From Pseudomonadota bacterium (lineage in GTDB: Bacteria > Pseudomonadota > Gammaproteobacteria > Burkholderiales > Burkholderiaceae_C), in assembly GCA_021841865.1 (NCBI GenBank), contig JAKCDM010000014.1:1-43318 (forward strand): 43,318 nucleotides of DNA, read 5' to 3'. The translations under genes were made by a program, and so were the position numbers. The notes below the pieces were generated by a model. That model saw nothing but the letters and a program-made list of their open reading frames with translations. It ran no database searches and was not told where the DNA came from. This document shows, one piece after another, positions 7,999-16,467 of the stretch (within the stretch, counting starts at the first letter, position 1; each line of letters opens with the position of its first letter).

Positions 7999-10900
7999 GT
8001 GCGCCCTGGAGAACATGAATTGAAACCGTATCTCAATCGCTTGAGCGTTGTCACGAGCATCCTCGCTGCGTTAGCGCTCGTGGGGCTTGGTGGATGGTCA
8101 CTCCAACACAGTGCGCACGCAGGCCCGGCGTTGTCGCGTGCGAAGACGCAGGTCGCTCGCTTGGTCATTGCAGAAGAGCAACTCAAGGGCGACGTGATGG
8201 CAGCTCGCTTTGGCATCGAGGACAATCACGACGCCATCGACGCCGACATCGGGCAGATCAAGGCGCAAACGCAGGCGCTCGCTGCGATGCACCTGTCGGC
8301 CACGGCCCGCGAGAACGTCAGGAGGTACATCCAGATTTCGCGCAGAGAGCAGGCATCGGTTCAAGAGTTCAAGTCGCTCAATGCTAACGTGCGGCTTTCC
8401 ATGCAGTCGCTTCTGCTAGAGATGCAGCAGCTCAGCCCGAGGCTGCCTGACGCAGGTCCGAACCGTAATGTTCAACACCAGCTTGCGCAGATCCTGATTG
8501 ATACTGTTCGCGGCAGGCTCGACGACTCAGCGCCGGAGCAGACAGCGCAGTCGCGTCGTCACACCGTTGAAATCCTCCTCGACGCCGAGGTCCGTTTGCC
8601 GCAATATCGTTCGCAGATACAGTTGCTGTCGAAGTGCTATCGCGTTATTGGCACCCAAGGCCCAAGGCTCGATGCGAGTGTGCGTGCCATTCTCAAATCT
8701 GGAACGCGCAACCGACTCATCAACATTCAATCTGAGATCGATCGTGAGATTGCTCGCGAGCGCATCATAAACTCGTGGCAATCCTTGACCGCGCTCGGTC
8801 TTGCCGCCTTGATGTTGTCGGCGCTTGCAGCGCTCGGTGCGCGCTACGCATCGTCGATTCGCGAGGGTTTGAAACAACACGCGCTTCTTCGATCGTTGAT
8901 CGACAGCATTCCGGATCTCGTTTGGTTCAAGGATAAGGACGGTGTCTACCTGGCCTGCAATCCGAGCTTCGAGGCGTTTTTCGGGCACAGCGAAAGGGAT
9001 ATTGTAGGCAAGCGCGACGGCGATTTTGTGAGCGCTGATCAGGCCGCCGAATTTCGCAAGCATGACCTTGCGGCCATGGAAGCGGGTTATGCGTTGGTGA
9101 ATGAGGAAATGATAACGTTCGCACGCGACGGTCGACAGGCACGCATGCAGACGACCAAGAATCCGGTGAAGAGAGGCGACGGCGAGATCATCGGCGTGCT
9201 TGGTGTCAGTCGCGATATCACGCAGGAGCGTCGAGATCAGGAGGAACTCGCGCGCCATCGCGATGCCTTGGAGACATTGGTGGAGGCTCGAACGGAGGAG
9301 TTGCAATTCGCAAACCGACAACTACGTGAGACCGAGTTCGCCATGGATCGGGTTGGAATCGGCATCACGCGCGCGAATTTGAACGATGGCCGATTTGTTT
9401 ACGTCAATCATTATTTTGCGAACTTACTCGGATACTCTCCCGCAGAGCTTTGCGGAAAAACAATCTTCGATATTGATTCGAGCTACACGCGCGAGCGCTA
9501 CCTTGACATCGTCGCGGAGCTCAAGGCGCAGGGTTTTATGAAATTTGAGTCGCAGCATCAGAAGAAAAGCGGCGAGCTCATCCCTGTAGAGCGGACTTTG
9601 TATTACCAAGTTGGCATCGACGATGCACCCGATCAGGTGATTGCATTCATCACGGAAATTTCCCGCCGCAAGGCGTATGAGACCGAGCTGCTGGAGGCAA
9701 AAAATGCCGCGGAAGACGTCAATCGCGCCAATCAACAGCTCGTACTACGTCTGGAAGATGCCAACCACCGTCTCGCTCGGAGCGATCAGCGTCTCAACGC
9801 GATGTTGACCTTGAGTCAGCAGGCGACAAAGCTCAACGAAGATGAGCTCCTGCGCTTAGGGATTGACGAGGCGGTGCGTTTGACCGACAGCGTTATCGGC
9901 TACTTGCACTTCGTCAACGAGGATCAGGACACCATCATCCTCAAGTCATGGTCGAGTGAAACCATCAAGACGTGTTTTGTCGACTATGACGCCCACCACC
10001 CCGTCGCGCAAGCTGGCATTTGGGCGGATTCAATTCGCACCAAGCGCCCCGTTCTACACAACGATTATGCAAGCGTGCAATCCGTCAAAGGTCTTCCCGA
10101 GGGGCACAACCCGTTGACGCGGCACCTCGGGGTTCCGGTGATCGATGGGGACAAGGTACGCATGGTCGTTGGCGTCGGGAATAAGGGCGAGGATTACGAC
10201 GAGTCGGATCTGGGGCAGTTGCAGCTCATCGCCAATGACCTTTGGCAGATCGCCCAGCGTCGCAAGGCAGAGATCGAGCTCGAACAAGCCAAGGTCGATG
10301 CCGAGGCGGCGACGCGCGCCAAGAGCGTGTTCCTGGCGAACATGTCCCACGAAATACGCACCCCCTTGAACGCGGTAACGGGGATGACGCATCTGGCCCT
10401 GCACACCGACCTTGATGACAAGCAGCGCTATTACATCGAAGGGATTCACTCAGCGGCTGAGAGCCTGCTGGGCATCATCAACGACATCCTGGATTTTTCC
10501 AAGATCGAGGCCGGACGCCTGGCGCTTGAGCACATCGATTTCAGGTTGGAAGACGTGATGGGCAAGCTGGCCACGATGGTCGGCAAGCGTGCCGAGGAAA
10601 AGGGGCTCGAATTCCTGTTCGCGCCCATGGCCAATGTACCAACTGCACTGATCGGTGACCCCCTTCGGTTGACGCAAGTCCTGGTGAATCTCGGCAGCAA
10701 CGCGATCAAGTTCACACATCAAGGCGAGGTGACAGTTGGCGTGGAGTGTCTCAAGGATGAGCACGACGACGTCGAGTTGCATTTCTGGATCCGAGACACG
10801 GGCATTGGCATCACAGCTGAGCAAAGCTCACGTCTCTTCCAGAGTTTCAGCCAGGCCGACAGTTCGACGACCCGCGAGTACGGTGGGACGGGCTTAGGGT

Positions 10901-12546
10901 TGGCGATTTCCAAGACGCTCGTCGAGATGATGCACGGCACGATCTGGGTGGAATCGGAGCTGGGCCGGGGCTCAACGTTTCATTTTCGTGCGCACTTTGG
11001 GCGCCAGTCCGACACGCCCGCCACGCGTACGCTCGACAGCGGTGAGCTGCGCGGCATGCGCTTGCTGGTGGTGGATGACAACGATGCGTCTAGGGCCATT
11101 CTCTGTGCGCTGACCGAAGGCTTTGGCCTGCTGGTGGATCTTGCCAATGGTTGCACGCAAGCGCTGGCGAAGGTCGAAGCATTGCAATCGGCCGGTCAAG
11201 CGTATGACCTTGTGCTGATGGACTGGAAGATGCCCGAGGTCGATGGCATCTCGTGCATCGAGCAACTGCGCTCCCGCCTTGGACAAACGCCGGCAACCGT
11301 GATGGTCACTGCCTTTGGTCGGGAGCAGGCGCTCAAAGAAGCGGATGCGCGCGGCGTCGAGGTGCGTTCCGTGTTGACCAAGCCGGTCACCCCCTCGACG
11401 TTGCTCGAGGCCATTGCCGCAGCGCTTGGAAAGCGGGTTGCATCGGAGACACGTGTCCAGGAGCGCGCAGCCCTCAATGAAGATGCAGTGCAGCGGCTGC
11501 GCGGTGCGCGCATCCTCGTGGTGGAAGACAACGAAATGAATCAAGCACTGGTGGTGGAACTCCTGCACAAAGCAGGCATTGACGTGACCCTCGCCGAAAA
11601 CGGCCAGGACGCGCTCGATCTTCTTGATCACGATCGGGACTTCGACGGCATCTTGATGGACTGCCAGATGCCGGTGATGGATGGATACACCGCCACGCAC
11701 GAGTTGCGCCAGCGCGAAGGGTTTGCCGATCTTCCTGTCATCGCTTTGACCGCCAACGCCATGGCGGAGGATCGCATTCGGGCGCTGGAGGCCGGGATGA
11801 ATGACCACATCGCCAAGCCCATCGATGTGGATCAGATGCTCACGACCATGGCTCGTTGGATCGATCCGGGACATCGCGCAAAGCCCGCGGCGGCAGGAGT
11901 CGCAGATCCGACACCGTCCACGCAATCCATCGACACGCCGGAACTTCCCGGGATCGACCAACGCGCGGGCCTTGCCACGTGCGCGGGCGATGCCGCGCTG
12001 TACAGGCGGCTGCTGCTCAAGTTTCGTGAGGGGCAGAGGGACTTTGCGACGCGCTTTGCCGGATTCATGCGCGACAAAGACCACGAGGCAGCCACACGGG
12101 CCGCGCACACGCTCAAGGGAAACGCAGGAAACATCGGCGCAAAGCAAGTGTATGCCGCGGCTGAGGCGCTCGAGCACGCGTGTCGATCGGATTGCGATCC
12201 CGCGGAGGTTGCCTCGCGGCTGGAGGCAGCCTGGCGCGAGCTTGCGGTTGTCTTGCGCGGTCTGAGCAAGCTCGACGAGCCCAACACCGAGCCCCAGACC
12301 GCCCAGGTGAGCGAAATGAGCCTGGATGGTGTGCGTGAGGCCATCGCCCAGCTGCGCCGGGCGCTGGAGGAAAGCGACGGCCAGGCCGTCACATTGGCCG
12401 AAGCGCTCAGTGCCCTGGTTCCCGGTGGCACCCTCGGGGATGCATTCGGGCAGGTCGCGCGCGCGGTGGAGAGCTATGACTTTGAGGAAGCGATGGTCGA
12501 ACTCGACCGATTCAGTGCGCTGCTGGGCACGCAAGCGCAGGCTTGA
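7999..12546 (+). CDS. Giant hybrid histidine kinase (DAHL?-PAS-PAS-GAF-HisKA-HATPase-REC-REC-HPt)
   Basis: A 1515-residue membrane sensor. Helix 1 (about residues 14-34) and helix 2 (about 257-280) bracket an all-helical periplasmic domain resembling the DAHL type. Then come PAS (about 295-414), PAS (446-557), GAF (601-751), HisKA with H784 in NMSHEIRTPLN, a HATPase with DTGIGI and GGTGLGLAIS, REC1 with D1075 (LVLMDWKMP), REC2 with D1221 (ILMDCQMPVMDGY) and an HPt with H1370 (AAHTLKGNAGNIGA). All phosphorelay residues are intact, so phosphate can pass H-D-H to an outside receiver, most simply the regulator encoded 46 nt downstream. The frame opens at GTG 7999; TTG 8020 has a better Shine-Dalgarno (GGAG 8008-8011) and may be the true start. 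Confidence 0.92.
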   Translation: MRPGEHELKPYLNRLSVVTSILAALALVGLGGWSLQHSAHAGPALSRAKTQVARLVIAEEQLKGDVMAARFGIEDNHDAIDADIGQIKAQTQALAAMHLSATARENVRRYIQISRREQASVQEFKSLNANVRLSMQSLLLEMQQLSPRLPDAGPNRNVQHQLAQILIDTVRGRLDDSAPEQTAQSRRHTVEILLDAEVRLPQYRSQIQLLSKCYRVIGTQGPRLDASVRAILKSGTRNRLINIQSEIDREIARERIINSWQSLTALGLAALMLSALAALGARYASSIREGLKQHALLRSLIDSIPDLVWFKDKDGVYLACNPSFEAFFGHSERDIVGKRDGDFVSADQAAEFRKHDLAAMEAGYALVNEEMITFARDGRQARMQTTKNPVKRGDGEIIGVLGVSRDITQERRDQEELARHRDALETLVEARTEELQFANRQLRETEFAMDRVGIGITRANLNDGRFVYVNHYFANLLGYSPAELCGKTIFDIDSSYTRERYLDIVAELKAQGFMKFESQHQKKSGELIPVERTLYYQVGIDDAPDQVIAFITEISRRKAYETELLEAKNAAEDVNRANQQLVLRLEDANHRLARSDQRLNAMLTLSQQATKLNEDELLRLGIDEAVRLTDSVIGYLHFVNEDQDTIILKSWSSETIKTCFVDYDAHHPVAQAGIWADSIRTKRPVLHNDYASVQSVKGLPEGHNPLTRHLGVPVIDGDKVRMVVGVGNKGEDYDESDLGQLQLIANDLWQIAQRRKAEIELEQAKVDAEAATRAKSVFLANMSHEIRTPLNAVTGMTHLALHTDLDDKQRYYIEGIHSAAESLLGIINDILDFSKIEAGRLALEHIDFRLEDVMGKLATMVGKRAEEKGLEFLFAPMANVPTALIGDPLRLTQVLVNLGSNAIKFTHQGEVTVGVECLKDEHDDVELHFWIRDTGIGITAEQSSRLFQSFSQADSSTTREYGGTGLGLAISKTLVEMMHGTIWVESELGRGSTFHFRAHFGRQSDTPATRTLDSGELRGMRLLVVDDNDASRAILCALTEGFGLLVDLANGCTQALAKVEALQSAGQAYDLVLMDWKMPEVDGISCIEQLRSRLGQTPATVMVTAFGREQALKEADARGVEVRSVLTKPVTPSTLLEAIAAALGKRVASETRVQERAALNEDAVQRLRGARILVVEDNEMNQALVVELLHKAGIDVTLAENGQDALDLLDHDRDFDGILMDCQMPVMDGYTATHELRQREGFADLPVIALTANAMAEDRIRALEAGMNDHIAKPIDVDQMLTTMARWIDPGHRAKPAAAGVADPTPSTQSIDTPELPGIDQRAGLATCAGDAALYRRLLLKFREGQRDFATRFAGFMRDKDHEAATRAAHTLKGNAGNIGAKQVYAAAEALEHACRSDCDPAEVASRLEAAWRELAVVLRGLSKLDEPNTEPQTAQVSEMSLDGVREAIAQLRRALEESDGQAVTLAEALSALVPGGTLGDAFGQVARAVESYDFEEAMVELDRFSALLGTQAQA

Positions 12547-12592
12547 TGCACGGCTCCCACCCATGCGCTTTGCACTCTGAAAGAAAAGCACG

Positions 12593-14113
12593 ATGACCGA
12601 GAACACCACCACCGCGCCACACACGCCCACGATTTTGGCGGTCGATGATTCGCCCGAAAATCTCAACCTGCTCGTTGGGCTGCTCAGGACCCACTACCAG
12701 GTGAAGGTCGCGAACAGCGCGGAGCGCGCGTTCAAGATTCTTCACTCAGGCATCCTGCCGGACCTCATCTTGCTCGACGTGATGATGCCCGGCATCGACG
12801 GGTACGAAGCATGTCGCAGGCTCAAGGCCGACCCCGCGTTGGCGGAGATTCCCGTGATCTTCCTCACGGCGCTGTCCGAAAGCAGCGACGAGACGCACGG
12901 GCTGGAAATCGGCGCGGTTGACTACATCACCAAGCCGCTGAGCCCCGCCATCTTGCTTGCGCGCGTTGCAACCCATCTTGGCGTCAAGCGCATGCAGGAT
13001 CAGCTGCGCGATCAGAATCACCTCCTGGAAGCGGAAGTTCGACGCCGAACGGCCCAGGCCGTCGCCGCGCAAGACGCCACGATCCATGCGCTGGCGTCGC
13101 TTGCCGAAACGCGCGACCTTGAAACGGGAAACCATATCCGTCGCACCCAACACTACGTTCGGCTCCTCGCCGACCGACTTCGCAATCACCCGCGTTTCGC
13201 GGACTATCTGCGCGCGGATGACACGATCGAGCTGCTCTTCAAATGTGCCCCATTGCATGACATCGGCAAAGTCGGAATCCCGGACCACATCCTGCTCAAG
13301 CCCGGCAAGTACGAGCCGTCCGAGTTCGCAATCATGAAGCGACACCCCACGCTAGGACGGGACGCCATCGAGCACGCGGAGCGGGATTTGAACGTGGAGC
13401 TGCCTTTTCTGCGCATCGCGAAGGAGATCGTCTACTCGCACCACGAAAAATGGGATGGAAGCGGCTACCCTCAAGGGTTGGCCGGAGATGCAATCCCAAT
13501 CCCCGGGCGATTGATGGCACTGGCCGATGTGTATGACGCTTTGATCAGTCGGCGCGTGTATAAAAAGGGTATGCCGCACGAGGCGGCTGCCGCGATCATT
13601 TTTGAAGGTGCCGGGCGTCACTTCGATCCGGACGTGGTTGAAACGTTTCGCGAACTGCAGCCGGACTTTCAAGACGTCGCGCGAATCTACGCGGATTCGG
13701 AAGAGGAAATTCACGACAAGATTGTCCAGATCAGGAAATTGCACTGCGAAAGCGCGCGCCTTCTCCTGCTCAAGGCGAAACGAGAGCACGAGGACTTTAT
13801 CAAGCTCGTGCTCGATCAACGCGGAAAAGGTGCGGCCGCGCTGCGCAGTGACGATCTGCCCGACCATCACCACTGTGCGTTCGGCCAGTGGTATGACAGC
13901 GAGGGCCGAATGAGTTTTGGTGAGCTCAGCGCCTACCGCAAAATCGAGCCAGTGCATGCGCACGTGCATGCACTGGCTCGTCAAATCCTCGATGCGGTGA
14001 GTGAGTCGCGTGAAGAGGATGTGAATGTCTTGGCGACACAATTGCGCGGAGCAACAAACATGCTGCTGCACCATATTCGCGAGCTCGATCCTGCGCCCAT
14101 GGCAAGTGCCTGA
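12593..14113 (+). CDS. Response regulator with HD-GYP phosphodiesterase and C-terminal CZB zinc domain
   Basis: A 506-residue protein. The receiver has VDDSPEN and phospho-acceptor D62 (LLDVMMPGIDGY). The HD-GYP domain has H222-D223 (HDIGKVGIPDHIL), HHEKWDGSGYP (G291-P293) and LADVYDAL, so it should hydrolyse cyclic di-GMP. The C-terminal 110 residues match the CZB zinc-binding domain: H399, C428 (HCAFGQWY), H455 and H459. The C-to-H gap of 27 and H-to-H gap of 4 equal those I recall for E. coli DgcZ. CZB is best known on chemoreceptors and GGDEF cyclases; on an HD-GYP enzyme it implies that zinc and phosphorylation both control c-di-GMP breakdown. It lies 46 nt after the hybrid kinase and is its likely target. 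Confidence 0.93.
   Translation: MTENTTTAPHTPTILAVDDSPENLNLLVGLLRTHYQVKVANSAERAFKILHSGILPDLILLDVMMPGIDGYEACRRLKADPALAEIPVIFLTALSESSDETHGLEIGAVDYITKPLSPAILLARVATHLGVKRMQDQLRDQNHLLEAEVRRRTAQAVAAQDATIHALASLAETRDLETGNHIRRTQHYVRLLADRLRNHPRFADYLRADDTIELLFKCAPLHDIGKVGIPDHILLKPGKYEPSEFAIMKRHPTLGRDAIEHAERDLNVELPFLRIAKEIVYSHHEKWDGSGYPQGLAGDAIPIPGRLMALADVYDALISRRVYKKGMPHEAAAAIIFEGAGRHFDPDVVETFRELQPDFQDVARIYADSEEEIHDKIVQIRKLHCESARLLLLKAKREHEDFIKLVLDQRGKGAAALRSDDLPDHHHCAFGQWYDSEGRMSFGELSAYRKIEPVHAHVHALARQILDAVSESREEDVNVLATQLRGATNMLLHHIRELDPAPMASA
13945..13980 (+). repeat. Perfect 15-bp inverted repeat inside the CZB coding region
   Basis: CGAGCCAGTGCATGC (13945-13959) is the exact reverse complement of 13966-13980, with a 6-nt loop GCACGT. 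It lies inside the HD-GYP/CZB gene and encodes IEPVHAHVHALAR, that is, two of the four predicted zinc ligands. A perfect arm of this length is not required by the amino acids. Confidence 0.9.
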
Positions 14114-14278
14114 GCGCATGGTTGCCACCGACGTAGGTTTTCACCACGCGTCCTGGGTTGCTGCGTGGTCAGTCCCGCATGGAGAGCCGGCGACAAATCG
14201 CATGAGCGGCGCCGCTCAAGTTAATTGTGGCCGGTCACACGTCCGCAGCAACTGACTGCAATACCACAGGAAGCGCCC

Positions 14279-14380
14279 AACAGCCATGGCCTGGTGGTCA
14301 ACGTACAAGCCAGCGCGGCCGATGGGTATGCCGAGCGCGATGTCGCCGAGCGCACGCTGGATGCCACCGGTGGATGGTGA
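14279..14380 (+). pseudogene. Transposase fragment (IS5-type DDE)
   Basis: The frame reads NSHGLVVNVQASAADGY and then AERDVAERTLDATGGW before TGA at 14378-14380. It matches from memory the motif NRNGLVVDAxxTxATGTAERxAA found in the middle of many IS5-family transposases. Only about 33 codons survive, with no start and neither catalytic end, so this is a remnant unrelated to the intact element next door. Confidence 0.55.
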
Positions 14381-14489
14381 TCGGTAGACTGGATTGCTGC
14401 CGGCTCCGTGGACACTGACCTACGCATCTTGCGCCGGCTCGAACTGGACTGGGCGGTGGTTTCCGGTATCTCGGCGACTGCTGCGCGTC

Positions 14490-14533
14490 GCATTGCGGCT
14501 CCTACCCCGAGGTGCAGTCAGCGCCCGCTTTGG
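14490..14533 (+). repeat. Dispersed repeat, copy 2
   Basis: This 44-nt stretch is 39/44 identical to the reverse complement of 6470-6513. Its last part (GCCCGCTTTGG) also recurs in inverted form at 18061-18071. It ends 15 nt before the small frame that the insertion sequence interrupts. Confidence 0.7.
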
Positions 14534-14665
14534 TTTAGGTTTGTCCGATGCCTGCCCGCGCGCGTCGACGACGTCACGTGGTCCTCGGTGTGAGGGTAGG
14601 CGTTGGACAAAGCTCCAGGGAGGAAACCGCGGCGCGTGTGGCAGCCGTGGTCGAAGCCGATGCCG

Positions 14666-14673
14666 CTATGGGG
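14666..14673. repeat. Target-site duplication, left copy (CTATGGGG)
   Basis: CTATGGGG directly precedes the left terminal inverted repeat and is repeated exactly at 16167-16174 after the right one. An unbroken 8-bp duplication marks a simple, fairly recent insertion. Confidence 0.85.
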
Positions 14674-16166
14674 TCCGCCCTGAACAATGACCCCGTCAGG
14701 CAGCCAGCGGCATTTTGTGGATCGGCGCGGAGGCGAACGCCGCCAGCCAGTCCAGCAGCGCAGCCACGACGTCGGCGCAAAGAAGCCGCAGCTTCTTCAG
14801 CAGCAGGCGGATGTTGTGGCCGGCGCCGCACATCACCGCGTGCAGCGCGTCGCCCAGCGCACCCTTGAGCGGGTTGCGACCCAGGCGCCCGTCCGTCTTC
14901 ATGTGCCCGATGCTCGGTTCGATCGCACTGCGGCGCTTGATCATCGCGTGCAGGGTGCGCGTCAGTCCGCGCTTCTGCCCGGAGCGCAGGATGCGCACGC
15001 CGTCGATGTCGACGCCGCGGTAGCCCTTGTCGACGATGGCGATCTTCGGCTTGGCGTCTGCGAGGATGCCGACCTGCTCGAGCGTCTCGGCCAGGGTGTG
15101 GCCGTCGTAAGGGTTGCCCGGCATGGAGCGCATGCCCACGACCAGACCTTCCTTCAGCGTGGTCGCAACAGTGACCTTCACCCCGAACTCGTACGGGGTG
15201 CGCGCCTTGCCCTTGGAAATGCACTCGACCTCGGGCGCATGCAGCGCGTACAGCTTGTTCTTGTCCTTGGTCTTCTGGGTCAGGATTCGACCGGCGCGCT
15301 GCAGCAGGTCCTTCGCCTTGTCCTGCATCGCCTCGGGCAGATCTCCCACCTTGCGCTCGATCTCGCGGTGCACGCGACCGACCCGGCCGCGCAGGGTGCG
15401 CAGCGTCTTGCGCATGCGCTTGTACTGCTTGGCATGGGCGTAGCGTCCGACCTGGGTGGCCAGACGCGGTGCTTCCCGGTTGTAGTTCTGCCGCAGACGC
15501 ATGCCGCCCTCGTTGGCGAGCTTGACCATGTGCTCGCGAGCGCGCTCGAGCAGTCGGCTGTCGGTCGGATGGGCGATGGCCTTGGGCATCACGGTCGTGT
15601 CGACGATCACGCGGTCCAAACTCGTCTTGCTGATCATCCCGGCCTTGCGCGCCGCCTCGATGGTCAGCGCCAGCAGCGTCTCGACGCCTTCCTCGCCGAT
15701 GCGCTTCCTCCAGCGCGTCAGGCTCGACGGGTCGATCGGCAACTCGGTTTGCAAGTAGGTCTCGCCGGTGAAGAACTGCCAGTACGGGTTCTCCATCCAG
15801 GTGCCCACCACGGCCTCGTCCGAGGCATCGAAGGCGTGCTGCAGGTACAGCAACCCGGCAACCAGGCGGGGGGAGAGCGCCGGGCGCCCGCGTCCCGAGC
15901 TGAAGTGCACGGCGAAGCTGCGGTGGATCTCGTCCCAATCGATCAACCCGGCCAGACGCACCAGCGGGTGCTTCATGTTGATCTGCTCATCGAGCCTGGG
16001 CCGGAACATGTCCAGCGCCGGCGACTGCGGGGAATGCGGACCCATCGAAACCTCGGCGAAATCTGCAGGAAACCACGCCCCTCAAAAAATAGAGCTGCAA
16101 ATCCAGGGCCGGCAGGCCACTCATTTTATTCGTTAAATCAACATCTTGCGAGTTTTTCAGGGCGGA
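14674..16166 (-). mobile_element. Complete insertion sequence, 1493 bp, IS5-like
   Basis: The ends are TCCGCCCTGAA (14674-14684) and its exact complement TTCAGGGCGGA (16156-16166); two further A's match, giving 13 of the first 14 terminal positions. The element is flanked by the 8-bp duplication CTATGGGG and contains a single transposase gene on the minus strand. Its boundaries were read directly from the sequence. The family name rests on the transposase; I do not assign an ISfinder name. Confidence 0.88.
14696..16045 (-). CDS. IS5-family-like DDE transposase
   Basis: A 449-residue, apparently intact transposase that catalyses movement of the surrounding element. The N-terminal region (RPRLDEQINMKHPLVRLAGLIDW and the DASDEAVVGTWMENPYWQFF segment) is the DUF772-type domain. 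The catalytic part has VIVDTTVMPKAI (first Asp), IAIVDKGYRGVDIDG (second Asp) and AIEPSIGHMKTDGRLGRN (Glu), the D-D-E pattern of IS4/IS5 transposases. It fills most of the 1493-bp element, with no frameshift, so the copy is probably active. It is transcribed against the flanking genes. Confidence 0.9.
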   Translation of the reverse strand: MGPHSPQSPALDMFRPRLDEQINMKHPLVRLAGLIDWDEIHRSFAVHFSSGRGRPALSPRLVAGLLYLQHAFDASDEAVVGTWMENPYWQFFTGETYLQTELPIDPSSLTRWRKRIGEEGVETLLALTIEAARKAGMISKTSLDRVIVDTTVMPKAIAHPTDSRLLERAREHMVKLANEGGMRLRQNYNREAPRLATQVGRYAHAKQYKRMRKTLRTLRGRVGRVHREIERKVGDLPEAMQDKAKDLLQRAGRILTQKTKDKNKLYALHAPEVECISKGKARTPYEFGVKVTVATTLKEGLVVGMRSMPGNPYDGHTLAETLEQVGILADAKPKIAIVDKGYRGVDIDGVRILRSGQKRGLTRTLHAMIKRRSAIEPSIGHMKTDGRLGRNPLKGALGDALHAVMCGAGHNIRLLLKKLRLLCADVVAALLDWLAAFASAPIHKMPLAA

Positions 16167-16174
16167 CTATGGGG
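16167..16174. repeat. Target-site duplication, right copy (CTATGGGG)
   Basis: Exact copy of 14666-14673, immediately outside the right terminal inverted repeat of the insertion sequence. Confidence 0.85.
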
Positions 16175-16272
16175 ATTGTGGCGGCGAGTCGGTGGCCAGC
16201 AGCGCTGATCGCGACGGATCACGCAGCGGGGGTGACGAGCGCATGAAGGGTCCGGCACCGTGATGGGCTCGG

Positions 16273-16467
16273 ATGCGGCCTGCACGACAGGTGCATTTGG
16301 CGCCCTGGTCCAACGGCTGGGATGCCTACGCCGCGTCGGCATTCGGCATGCGCGTGGTCTGGTGCAACCGCTACGGCCAGCGCGCCGAGCAGCTTCCCGG
16401 ATCGCCCGATCACGTGATTCGTAACCTGGCCGAGTTGCCCGCGCTGCTGGCACCGATTGCCACGTGA
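16273..16467 (+). pseudogene. C-terminal fragment of a type II haloacid dehalogenase (HAD)
   Basis: The translation WSNGWDAYAASAFGMRVVW followed by CNRYGQRAEQLPG and then DHVIRNLAELPALL matches, from memory, the end of L-2-haloacid dehalogenases (SSNAWDAxGAxxFGxxxxWVNRxG). The Ser-Asn and Asp of the HAD core are present, but the N-terminal three quarters, with the nucleophile Asp, are missing. Homology begins near HLAPWSNGWDA; upstream is element debris, so no start is meaningful. Its TGA overlaps the GTG start of the MFS gene by 4 nt, so the pair was probably once an operon before the 5' part was lost. Confidence 0.75.

Larger units (their letters stand above)
14114..14673. other. Gene-free zone of mobile-element remnants
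   Basis: About 560 nt between the HD-GYP gene and the insertion sequence. It contains a transposase fragment (14279-14380), the second copy of the dispersed repeat (14490-14533) and the first half of a small frame interrupted by the insertion sequence (14548-14673). No intact gene is supported. Confidence 0.6.
14548..16246 (+). pseudogene. Small open frame split by the insertion sequence
   Basis: Removing the element with one copy of its 8-bp duplication joins 14548-14673 to 16175-16246 in frame, giving 65 codons from ATG to TGA. The product would begin MPARARRRRHVVLGVRVGVG and end TDHAAGVTSA. I recognise no family; VLGVRVGVGQSS faintly recalls cobalamin-pathway CobE proteins but is too short to judge. 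An in-frame TAG lies just before the ATG. It may be a chance frame. Confidence 0.3.

Noticed and set aside
14687..16246. Long plus-strand open frame through the insertion sequence
   Set aside because: It lies antisense to an intact transposase and runs across the element boundary; composition is typical of a shadow frame.
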